Of a stretch of 51,744 nucleotides of DNA, positions 1-6,514 are shown piece after piece. Source of the DNA: Streptomyces sp. UNOB3_S3 (GTDB taxonomy: Bacteria > Actinomycetota > Actinomycetes > Streptomycetales > Streptomycetaceae); NCBI RefSeq assembly GCF_020740895.1, contig NZ_JAILXP010000006.1, forward strand, positions 1 to 51,744, written 5' to 3'. Numbering within the stretch: position 1 is the stretch's first letter; each line of letters opens with the position of its first letter. Below the pieces are notes generated by a model. It saw nothing but the letters and a program-made list of their open reading frames with translations. It did not search any database and had not been told where the DNA came from. Position numbers and translations under genes: made by a program.

Positions 1-352
1 GCACCCGGACGGGGCGGCGCGCTTCGCGCTGAGCGCGCTGGCGGCCTTCACGGACGATCTGGCCGCGCACGTCCTGGGCGGCGGCTGTGGCCGCCCCACG
101 GCCGGGCTGCTGCCGCTGCCCGCCACCGGGGGCACGGGGCCCGGCGACGGGCCCGGGGAGCGGCTCGCGGTGGACTGGACGCTGTGCGAGGGGCACGGCC
201 TGTGCGCGGGGCTGCTGCCCGAGCTCGTACGGATGGGCGCGGACGGCTTCCCGGCGCTCGCGGACGCCGGGGTGCCCGGACATCTGCGGGGGCGCGCGCA
301 GCGGGCCGTACGCCGCTGCCCCGCGCTGGCGCTACGACTCGACGACCACTGA
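1..352 (+). CDS. Ferredoxin-type protein, 3' end only (NuoF-like/ferredoxin fusion)
   Basis: The frame is open from the window edge (codons from base 2) to TGA at 350-352, giving the last 116 residues. The C-terminal part has a Streptomyces-type ferredoxin pattern, VDWTLCEGHGLC followed about 45 residues later by RRCPALAL, which would bind a 3Fe-4S or 4Fe-4S cluster. The upstream part (AAFTDDLAAHVLGGGCGRP) resembles the tail of a NuoF-like iron-sulfur/SLBB protein, so the whole gene is probably a NuoF-like/ferredoxin fusion that starts outside the window. A role in electron transfer is inferred from the cysteine pattern alone; the partner is unknown. Tandem repeats and a terminator hairpin follow immediately. 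Confidence 0.72.
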   Translation, partial: HPDGAARFALSALAAFTDDLAAHVLGGGCGRPTAGLLPLPATGGTGPGDGPGERLAVDWTLCEGHGLCAGLLPELVRMGADGFPALADAGVPGHLRGRAQRAVRRCPALALRLDDH

Positions 353-361
353 CCCGGAGCG

Positions 362-426
362 CTGTACGAACGCGTCGTACGAACGCGTCGTACGAACATG
401 CCGTGCGAACGCGCCGCACAAACGCC
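362..426. repeat. Five tandem 13-bp repeats
   Basis: Five head-to-tail 13-bp units, consensus TCGTACGAACGCG, lie at 362-374, 375-387, 388-400, 401-413 and 414-426. The first three are nearly identical and the last two are degenerate. The array fills the gap between the ferredoxin stop codon and the terminator hairpin. Confidence 0.85.
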
Positions 427-456
427 GAGAGGGCCGTCCTTCCGGACGACCCTCTC
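427..456. terminator. Hairpin terminator between the ferredoxin gene and tRNA-Ala
   Basis: GAGAGGGCCGTCC (427-439) pairs with GGACGACCCTCTC (444-456) around a TTCC loop, with one mismatch in 13 pairs. It sits between convergent units (ferredoxin gene on plus, tRNA-Ala on minus), so it could end both transcripts. Confidence 0.75.
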
Positions 457-464
457 AACCACTG

Positions 465-537
465 TGGAGCTAAGGAGAATTGAACTCCTGACCTCCTGCA
501 TGCCATGCAGGCGCTCTACCAACTGAGCTATAGCCCC
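465..537 (-). tRNA. tRNA-Ala(GGC), copy 1
   Basis: On the minus strand a 73-nt cloverleaf starts GGGGCTATAGCTCAGTTGG. It has a 7-bp acceptor stem with discriminator A, an anticodon stem CCTGC/GCAGG, and a loop ATGGCAT that places GGC at positions 34-36, plus a TTCAATTC-type T loop. It reads the alanine codon GCC. No CCA is encoded. An identical copy lies at 1024-1096. Confidence 0.96.
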
Positions 538-665
538 TTGTTTTGTTTTCCGCCGGGGTTTTCCTCGCGGTCTCCCTGGCGACACGGATTACATTACACG
601 GACCTCCCCCCCATCTGCCAAATCGGTTCACCGGGCGTCCCGCAACGCCCCGGTATGACCGATTT

Positions 666-899
666 TCACGCGGTGACGAAGGAGTAGAACCGCTTCAGGG
701 CGCAGTGCTCGTCGAGCAGTCGTCCGTAGATCGGCTCGCCCTCGAGCTCCCGGTAGGTCTCGATGGGGTCGCCTTTTATGATCAGCGCCCGAGCGCACTC
801 CACGCACCAGTACTGGTATGCGGAGTTGAGCGGCTCCATGTCGCGGACGATCGGCGTCCCGCTGCCGCACCAGTCGCACTTCCGGCTGTGAGCACCCAT
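666..899 (-). CDS. Small zinc-ribbon protein of unknown function (77 aa)
   Basis: A 77-residue protein with two CxxC pairs (C8-x2-C11 and C32-x2-C35) that would form a zinc ribbon, followed by an acidic, tyrosine-containing region. The ATG at 897-899 is preceded by a strong purine-rich Shine-Dalgarno (GGGGAGGAG) about 6 nt upstream, which fixes the start. The gene lies alone between two identical tRNA-Ala genes on the same strand. I recognise it only as a conserved small actinobacterial hypothetical; a nucleic-acid or protein contact role is possible from the ribbon but not shown. Confidence 0.8.
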   Translation of the reverse strand: MGAHSRKCDWCGSGTPIVRDMEPLNSAYQYWCVECARALIIKGDPIETYRELEGEPIYGRLLDEHCALKRFYSFVTA

Positions 900-1023
900 G
901 ACCGCGCTCCTCCCCTCCCCCTCGGCCCCGCTCGCTCCCGGGTGTCCGATTCTGCCACGGGACCGCGCCGGAACAGCAACAATCCCGCCTCCCCGGGAGG
1001 GGAGACGGGATCGTCGTGAACTG

Positions 1024-1096
1024 TGGAGCTAAGGAGAATTGAACTCCTGACCTCCTGCATGCCATGCAGGCGCTCTACCAACTGAGCTATAGCCCC
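1024..1096 (-). tRNA. tRNA-Ala(GGC), copy 2
   Basis: The same 73-nt sequence as the copy at 465-537, with anticodon GGC. The 5' flanking sequences of the two copies (538-585 and 1097-1145) also resemble each other, with a shared TTTTCC...CCGG...GGTTTTCC pattern, so the duplication included the leader or promoter. Both copies also share ACTG just beyond the 3' end. Confidence 0.96.
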
Positions 1097-1221
1097 GCTG
1101 TTCTCGGTTTCCCCGGAGGTTTTCCCCCGCGTTCCCCGCGAACAAGAAGAACTTTAGCCTGTGACCTGCCCAGATGTGAAATCGGGCCTCATCGGCCCCA
1201 CGGCGGGCACCCGGCAGCCGC

Positions 1222-1875
1222 TCAGTCGTCGTCGCCGAGCACCGGCTCGGGCAGCGTCCCGGCGTTGTGCTCCAGCAGCCGCCAGCCGCGCGCGCCCTCG
1301 CCCAGCACGGACCAGCAGCAGTTGGAGAGGCCGCCCAGCGCCTCCCACGAGCGGGCCTCCAGGCCCAGCAGCCGGCCGATGGTGGTGCGGATCGTGCCGC
1401 CGTGGCTGACCACGACGAGCGTGCCGCCGTCGGGGAGCTTGCCGGCGTGCGCCAGCACGACCGGCGCCGCCCGGTCGGCGACCTCGGTCTCCAGCTCGCC
1501 GCCGCCGCGCCGCACGGGCTCGCCGCGCTTCCACGCCGCGTACTGCTCGCCGTGGCGCTCGGCGATCTCCTCGTGGGTCAGCCCCTGCCAGGCACCCGCG
1601 TAGGTCTCCCGCAGCTCGGCGTGGTGGGCCACATTCAGGCCCGTGACGGCCGCCAGCTCGGCCGCCGTGGCCCTGGCGCGGCTCAGGTCCGAGGCGACGA
1701 TCGCGTCGGGCCGCAGCGCGGCCAGCAGCCGGGCGGACCGGCGCGCCTGGGCGACACCGGTGCCGGTCAGCTCGATGTCCGTGGTGCCCTGGAAACGGCG
1801 CTCCACGTTCCACGCGGTCTGGCCGTGGCGCCACAGCACCAGTCGGCGGCCACGGCCGCCCGGGCGGCCGTTCAG
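1222..1875 (-). CDS. Histidine phosphatase / phosphoglycerate mutase-like protein, probable CTG start
   Basis: A member of the histidine-phosphatase superfamily. The catalytic signature WRHGQTAWN starts near residue 15 with the phosphoryl-accepting His at 17, and the second catalytic His is in VVSHGGTIR. The family removes phosphate from small metabolites; the substrate here is unknown. It directly follows rsfS. No ATG, GTG or TTG lies in frame between the rsfS stop and the catalytic strand except a GTG at 1837-1839, which would remove most of the first beta strand. A CTG at 1873-1875 overlaps the rsfS TGA (CTGA), where I would expect GTGA in relatives. I therefore place the start at this CTG, giving 217 aa and translational coupling to rsfS. 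Confidence 0.85.
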   Translation of the reverse strand: MNGRPGGRGRRLVLWRHGQTAWNVERRFQGTTDIELTGTGVAQARRSARLLAALRPDAIVASDLSRARATAAELAAVTGLNVAHHAELRETYAGAWQGLTHEEIAERHGEQYAAWKRGEPVRRGGGELETEVADRAAPVVLAHAGKLPDGGTLVVVSHGGTIRTTIGRLLGLEARSWEALGGLSNCCWSVLGEGARGWRLLEHNAGTLPEPVLGDDD

Positions 1876-2312
1876 CTCAGCTCTCCGTCCAGGTCGCCTT
1901 CGGCGGCCTGCGCGCGGGCGTGCTCGTCGGCCTTGCCACGGGTGGCGACGGCGTCGGCGGGCAGCTCGATCTCCGGGCAGTCCTTCCACAGCCGCTCCAG
2001 GGCGTAGAAGACGCGCTCCTCGCTGTGCTGCACGTGCACGACGATGTCGACGTAGTCCAGGAGCACCCAGCGGGCGTCACGGTCGCCCTCGCGGCGCACC
2101 GGCTTGGCGCCGAGCTCCTTGAGCAGGCGCTCCTCGATCTCGTCGACGATCGACTTGACCTGGCGGTCGTTGGGGGCCGAGGCCAGCAGGAAGGCGTCGG
2201 TGATCGACAGTACGTCGCTGACGTCGTAGGCGATGACGTCGTGCGCGAGCTTGTCGGCGGCAGCCTGGGCGGCGGCCTGGATGAGCTCGATGGAGCGGTC
2301 CGTGGCGGTCAC
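1872..2312 (-). CDS. rsfS: Ribosomal silencing factor RsfS
   Basis: A 146-residue DUF143/Iojap-family protein. In this family RsfS binds ribosomal protein L14 and blocks subunit joining, damping translation in stationary phase or starvation. The diagnostic core is visible: DVLSITDAFLLASAPNDRQV, then the block ending DYVDIVVHVQHSEER, and a C-terminal ERLWKDCPEI. The acidic, alanine-rich tail after about residue 120 is typical of Streptomyces. The start is GTG at 2310-2312. The stop overlaps the probable start of the downstream phosphatase. The LCP gene and nadD lie upstream; nadD-rsfS linkage is conserved across bacteria. Confidence 0.95.
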   Translation of the reverse strand: MTATDRSIELIQAAAQAAADKLAHDVIAYDVSDVLSITDAFLLASAPNDRQVKSIVDEIEERLLKELGAKPVRREGDRDARWVLLDYVDIVVHVQHSEERVFYALERLWKDCPEIELPADAVATRGKADEHARAQAAEGDLDGELS

Positions 2313-2440
2313 AAGCCATGCTTTCGTAAAGAGGGTCAGTACGCCTCAAGGGTCTCACGACCCGCCGACGGCACTCCCGGCGTTTTTCCCCGGGTCCCGG
2401 GCCCCGTCCCTCAGCCCCAGGTCTTCCGGTCCTCCGGCCC

Positions 2441-4051
2441 TCAGCCCTTGTAGTCCTTGCCCAGGACCACGGCGACGTCCGCGTTGCCCGCCCCCGTGCC
2501 CTTGCGCACGGCCTTCTCCGGCAGTCCCAGCGTCCTGGCGACCTCCTTGGCCTCGGCCGCCCTGGCGTCGTCCGCGTAGGTCACCGAGGAGGCCGCCTCC
2601 GCCGTGCCCGAGGCGCCGCCCTCGACGTAGGTGTAGCCGCCGTTGACCAGCGCGACCTGCGCCGTTCCGGACGCGGCGGCGGACCCTGTGGCGTTCTTCA
2701 CGCTCACCCGGGGCGGCGCGCCCTTGGCGGTGGCGCGCACCGTGCCGCCGAGGACGTCCTTGACCATGGTGTCGGCCGCCTGCCCGCCGAGCGCCCCGTC
2801 CGCCTTCACGGGCAGGACGGAGGTGGCGTACGAGCCCTCCTTGGCCTTCCCGGCGAGGTTCGCCAGGGAGGCGCCCAGCTGCTGGACGGAGAGCGAGGGG
2901 TCGGGGATCTGGGCCAGGGAGTCCACGGTCGTGGTGGCCGCCTGCGGGTCGGTGGACATCTTCCGCAGCACCGCCTGCATGACCTGGCCGAAGCGGGACA
3001 GCTGCCGGCCCTGGTCCTCGCCGGCGGCCCGGTAGGTGGCGTAGCCGACGGCCGCCCGGCCGCCGAGGGTCTTCCCCTTGCCCTGCTCGACCAGCGGGCC
3101 TTCCCCCTGCTTCGCGCCGGGCACGGCCGCGTCCGTGTCGACCGTGATGCCGCCGACGAGCTCGACCAGGTTCTCCAGGTAGGGGGTGTCCAGCCGCCAG
3201 CTGCCCTTGATGTCGGCGCCGAGCAGGGTGTTCAGCGCGTCCCTGGTCGCCCCGGTGCCGGCGTCCTGGACGGCCTTGCCCAGCGTCGTGGCGGTGCCGC
3301 CCCCCTTGGTGGTGAGCCCCAGGGAGTTCGGCAGCAGGAGGGTGGTGGCCTTCTTGGTGGTCTCGTTGTCGACCAGCAGGGCGGTGGAGCTGTCGCCGCC
3401 CTGGGTCTGCCGCAGATGCACGACGATCACGTCCCGCTTCTGCGCGCCCGTCGCCGCGGCCGTGCTCTTCTTCTCCTCTCCTCCGGAGAGGAGGAACCAG
3501 CCGATGCCACCGCCCAGCGCGAGCACGAGGACCACGGCGAGGGCGACGACGCGGTTGCGGCCCTTGCGCTTGCGCTCGTCGCGGCGCTCGGTGCGGCTCT
3601 CGCTGAACTTGAGCCAGTCGATGACGTCCTCGGAGCCCTCGTCCGGCTCCTCGATGAAGGAGAACTGCTCGGTGCGGTACGCGTCCGCCTCCGGCGCGGA
3701 ACCGGGTGCGGAGTCGACCGCGGGCCGGGGCTCCGGGATGCGGCCGTCCGCCACCGCCCCCTCCGGGTCCCCGTCGCCGACGGGGCCCGTCTGCCGGGGG
3801 ATCCACTCCTGCTGGGCCTGCTGGATCTGCGTCGCGTAGGAGTCGTACGCCGTTTGCGGCTGCTGCGGCTGCTGGGGCTGTGCGGTGTACGGGTCGTAGC
3901 CGTACACCTGCTGCTGGAGCGGCTGGCCGTAGGCGTCGTACACGCGCTCAGGGGCGTCCGGCCGGTAGACCGGCTGTCCGTAGACGTCGTAGCCATGCAC
4001 CTGCGCCTGCGCGTACGGGTCGTGCGCGTACGGGTCCTGTCGGTCGTTCAC
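2441..4051 (-). CDS. LytR-CpsA-Psr (LCP) family protein, PdtA (SCO2578)-like, with degenerate LCP motif
   Basis: A 536-residue protein. Residues 1-165 are cytoplasmic, rich in Tyr/Pro/Gln (repeated DPY and YGQP), a single membrane helix spans about 168-188, an extracytoplasmic LCP-type domain runs about 206-390, and a LytR_C domain covers about 440-536. LCP enzymes transfer glycopolymers from lipid carriers to peptidoglycan. By position it corresponds to S. coelicolor SCO2578, reported as PdtA, needed for spore-envelope polydiglycosylphosphate. The usual SIPRD catalytic stretch appears here as LLPNSLG, so the conserved Arg/Asp pair is missing, while the later arginine-rich block (ending QLSRFGQV) remains. 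The GTG at 4049-4051 was chosen because GAGGGG lies about 7 nt upstream; a longer frame to 4147 overlaps nadD and has no such site. Confidence 0.85.
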   Translation of the reverse strand: MNDRQDPYAHDPYAQAQVHGYDVYGQPVYRPDAPERVYDAYGQPLQQQVYGYDPYTAQPQQPQQPQTAYDSYATQIQQAQQEWIPRQTGPVGDGDPEGAVADGRIPEPRPAVDSAPGSAPEADAYRTEQFSFIEEPDEGSEDVIDWLKFSESRTERRDERKRKGRNRVVALAVVLVLALGGGIGWFLLSGGEEKKSTAAATGAQKRDVIVVHLRQTQGGDSSTALLVDNETTKKATTLLLPNSLGLTTKGGGTATTLGKAVQDAGTGATRDALNTLLGADIKGSWRLDTPYLENLVELVGGITVDTDAAVPGAKQGEGPLVEQGKGKTLGGRAAVGYATYRAAGEDQGRQLSRFGQVMQAVLRKMSTDPQAATTTVDSLAQIPDPSLSVQQLGASLANLAGKAKEGSYATSVLPVKADGALGGQAADTMVKDVLGGTVRATAKGAPPRVSVKNATGSAAASGTAQVALVNGGYTYVEGGASGTAEAASSVTYADDARAAEAKEVARTLGLPEKAVRKGTGAGNADVAVVLGKDYKG

Positions 4052-4097
4052 CAGTGCCCCTCGGTGGCCGGCGGGCCGGAGCCGGCCGTCGTGCGGT

Positions 4098-4709
4098 TCA
4101 GCCGTCGTGACGGTACAGCTTGCGCTTGTCGATGTAGCGCACCACACCGTCGGGCACGAGGTACCAGACGGGATCGCCCTGCGCCACGCGGGCGCGGCAG
4201 TCGGAGGAGGAGATGGCGAGGGCGGGGACCTCCACGAAGGAGACCCGGTCCTCGGGCAGCCCCGGGTTGGCCAGTATGTGGCCCGGCCGGGTGACGCCGA
4301 TGAAGTGGGCCAGCGAGAAGAGCTCCTCGGTGTCCCGCCAGGTCAGGATCTGCGCCAGCGCGTCGGCCCCGGTGATGAAGAACAGGTCGGCGTTCTCGTT
4401 GAGCTCCCGCAGCTCACGGAGGGTGTCCGTGGTGTAGGTGGGGCCACCGCGGTCGATGTCGATCCGGCTGACCGAGAACTGCGGGTTGGACGCGGTGGCG
4501 ATCACCGTCATCAGATACCGGTCCTCGGCGGGGGACACCGCGCGGTGACTCTTCTGCCACGGCTGCCCGGTCGGCACGAAGACCACCTCGTCCAGGTGGA
4601 ACTGCGAGGCCACTTCGCTCGCGGCGACCAGGTGACCGTGGTGGATGGGATCGAACGTCCCGCCCATCACTCCGAGCCGCCGCTTCCCGGGCCCTGTCTG
4701 CTCTCCCAT
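4098..4709 (-). CDS. nadD: Nicotinate-nucleotide adenylyltransferase
   Basis: A 203-residue nucleotidyltransferase that adenylates nicotinate mononucleotide (de novo and salvage NAD synthesis). [15 protein letters not shown] near the N-terminus is the GxFDPxHxGH ATP-binding motif. The block ending DALAQILTW and the ISSSDCR motif near the C-terminus (ISSTxIR type) complete the family pattern. ATG at 4707-4709 is preferred, with AGGG about 9 nt upstream; an in-frame GTG ten codons earlier (4739) is possible. It lies upstream of the LCP gene and rsfS on the same strand, with a 46-nt gap to the LCP start, so the three are probably cotranscribed. Confidence 0.96.
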   Translation of the reverse strand: MGEQTGPGKRRLGVMGGTFDPIHHGHLVAASEVASQFHLDEVVFVPTGQPWQKSHRAVSPAEDRYLMTVIATASNPQFSVSRIDIDRGGPTYTTDTLRELRELNENADLFFITGADALAQILTWRDTEELFSLAHFIGVTRPGHILANPGLPEDRVSFVEVPALAISSSDCRARVAQGDPVWYLVPDGVVRYIDKRKLYRHDG

Positions 4710-4764
4710 GCGTGCAGACCCTACTGGGCGCGTTGTCACGCCGATTCGCCAGGGACCGGTGGGA

Positions 4765-4926
4765 TCAGCGGTCGCGGTTGAAACGGGTGGTGATCCACAG
4801 CAGGAGCAGCAGGATGACCAGGGCGGCGCCGCCGGTCATGAAGGGGCTGATGCTCTCGTGGCTGTCCACGTGGTGCCCCTCGGCGGCGAGAGAGACCAGG
4901 GCGCTGTGGGCGGTGGCGATGTTCAC
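4765..4926 (-). CDS. Small single-pass membrane protein (53 aa)
   Basis: A short frame from GTG (4924-4926) to TGA (4765-4767) encodes [20 protein letters not shown] followed by a polar stretch, one hydrophobic helix (about residues 31-47) and a basic C-terminus RFNRDR. The pattern of a small His-containing outer segment, one helix and a positive-inside tail is that of a conserved Streptomyces small membrane protein next to nadD. The Shine-Dalgarno is weak (AGG about 12 nt upstream). Function unknown. It was found by reading the gap between nadD and the next gene. Confidence 0.72.
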   Translation of the reverse strand: MNIATAHSALVSLAAEGHHVDSHESISPFMTGGAALVILLLLLWITTRFNRDR

Positions 4927-5106
4927 GTCGGCAGAACCTATCCGGGAGGGATCGGGTTAACGGTTGGAGACTTCTGCCACATCGTATGCGGGCCCTTATG
5001 CGGAGCTCACGCCGACTCCACGTGTACGGGTCGTGTGTGGGTCGTGTGCGGGTCGCCGGCCCGTGCCGGGCGCGTCGCCGGGGCAGGCCGGCGGGCGCCC
5101 CGGTGG

Positions 5107-5271
5107 CTACTTGCGATAGCCGCGCAGCAGGAACCAGGCGACGAGGACGATGCCCACGATCCCGACGAGCAGGACGGTGCGCAGCAGGGCGCCGGGGCCC
5201 TGGTCGCCCTTGGAGACGGCGAGGACCTCGGTGAATCCGGGGTGGGCGGCGAGAGCGGTGATGTCGGGCAT
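5107..5271 (-). CDS. Small single-pass membrane protein (54 aa)
   Basis: ATG at 5269-5271 to TAG at 5107-5109 encodes MPDITALAAHPGFTEVLAVS, a KGDQGPG linker, one hydrophobic helix (about residues 31-49) and a basic end LLRGYRK. It resembles the 53-aa protein just downstream in layout, though not clearly in sequence. A GGAGG lies only one base before the ATG, an unusually tight spacing, so initiation may be inefficient or the start misplaced; no other in-frame start is visible nearby. Function unknown. Confidence 0.7.
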   Translation of the reverse strand: MPDITALAAHPGFTEVLAVSKGDQGPGALLRTVLLVGIVGIVLVAWFLLRGYRK

Positions 5272-5362
5272 GCCTCCACGGTAGCCATGTCGGTGGCACG
5301 GCCTAGGCTGGGGTCCGGAAAGCCCGGTGCGGACCGCGGCCGGCCGACGTCAGGGGGTCTCG

Positions 5363-6475
5363 ATGAGCGACAGCCAGTACGAGGGGCGGGGGCACGGGGA
5401 CCCGGAGCGGCTGCCCGGTCGTGACCGCAGGCGGTTCCCCGGCATCTCCTCGCGGGCCTACGAGCATCCGGCGGACCGTTCCGCCCTGGTGGCGCTGCGC
5501 AAGCTCAGCGGTTTCGACACGGTGTTCAAGGCGCTGAGCGGGCTGCTGCCGGAGCGCAGCCTGCGGCTGCTGTTCCTGTCGGACTCGGTGCGGGTGAGCG
5601 AGCTCCAGTTCCCCCATCTGCACGCGATGCTGCTGGACGCCTGTGCCGTCCTGGACCTGCCGAAGGTCCCGCCCATGTACGTCACGCAGGACCCCCGGCC
5701 CAACGCCATGTGCGTCGGCCTGGACGAGCCGGTCATCGTGGTGACCACGGGCCTGGTGGAGCTGCTGGACGAGGAGGAGATGCGGGCTGCCGTGGGCCAC
5801 GAGGTGGGCCACGCCCTGTCCGGGCACGCGGTGTACCGCACGATCCTGCTGTTCCTGACCGAGCTCGCGGTCAAGGTCGCCTGGATCCCGCTGGGCGGGA
5901 TGGCGGTGACGGCGATCGTGACGGCGCTGCGCGAGTGGTTCCGGAAGTCGGAGCTGTCGGCGGACCGGGCGGGCCTGCTGGCGGGGCAGGATCCCCAGGC
6001 CTCGATGCGCGGCCTGATGAAGGTCGCCGGCGGCAACCACCTCCACGAGATGAACGTGGACGCGTTCCTCGCCCAGGCCGAGGAGTACGAGCGCGGCGGC
6101 GACCTCCGCGACTCCGTCCTGAAGATCATGAACGTGCTGCCGCGCAGCCACCCGTTCACCACCGTGCGCGCGGCGGAGCTGAAGAAGTGGTCCGGGAGCC
6201 GCGACTACCAGCGGATCATGGACGGTCACTACGCCCGGCGCGAGGACGACAAGGACACCTCGGTGACCGACTCCTTCCGGGAGTCGGCGAACCACTACGC
6301 CGAGTCGGTGCGGGCCAGCAAGGACCCGCTGATGGGGCTGGTGCGGGACATCGCGGGCGGGGCGGGCGACCTGGGCGGCCGGCTGTTCGGACGCGGCGCG
6401 CCCAAGGGCGGCGGCCCCAAGGACGGCGGTCCCAAGGACTCCGGGGAGGGCCCGGAGGGTACGTCCCGGCCGTAG
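5363..6475 (+). CDS. M48-family zinc metalloprotease, soluble type
   Basis: A 370-residue protein with the metal-binding motif HEVGH at residues 146-150, the third zinc ligand in ELSAD (E197) and a hydrophobic stretch at about 158-190 between them. This arrangement is that of peptidase family M48 (HtpX/Ste24-like). Family members degrade or process membrane or misfolded proteins; the substrate here is unknown. The C-terminus is a low-complexity Gly/Pro/Lys/Asp tail. ATG at 5363 follows AGGGGG by about 8 nt. It is convergent with the next gene, and their 3' ends meet in an 8-bp tandem repeat. Confidence 0.88.
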   Translation: MSDSQYEGRGHGDPERLPGRDRRRFPGISSRAYEHPADRSALVALRKLSGFDTVFKALSGLLPERSLRLLFLSDSVRVSELQFPHLHAMLLDACAVLDLPKVPPMYVTQDPRPNAMCVGLDEPVIVVTTGLVELLDEEEMRAAVGHEVGHALSGHAVYRTILLFLTELAVKVAWIPLGGMAVTAIVTALREWFRKSELSADRAGLLAGQDPQASMRGLMKVAGGNHLHEMNVDAFLAQAEEYERGGDLRDSVLKIMNVLPRSHPFTTVRAAELKKWSGSRDYQRIMDGHYARREDDKDTSVTDSFRESANHYAESVRASKDPLMGLVRDIAGGAGDLGGRLFGRGAPKGGGPKDGGPKDSGEGPEGTSRP

Positions 6476-6514
6476 CGCCTCAGCGCTTCAGCCCCTCAGC
6501 GCCTCAGCGCCTCG
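6475..6514. repeat. Five tandem 8-bp repeats at convergent gene ends
   Basis: Units GCGCCTCA, GCGCTTCA, GCCCCTCA, GCGCCTCA and GCGCCTCG run from 6475 to 6514. The array starts at the M48 stop codon and covers the stop (6504-6506) and last codons of the opposing gene. Confidence 0.8.

Noticed and set aside
362-426. CRISPR-like array
   Set aside because: Units are 13 bp and contiguous with no spacers, so this is a simple tandem repeat.
465-1096. An integrated element between the tRNA-Ala copies
   Set aside because: Only about 490 bp with one small gene lies between them; no integrase, excisionase or plasmid genes.
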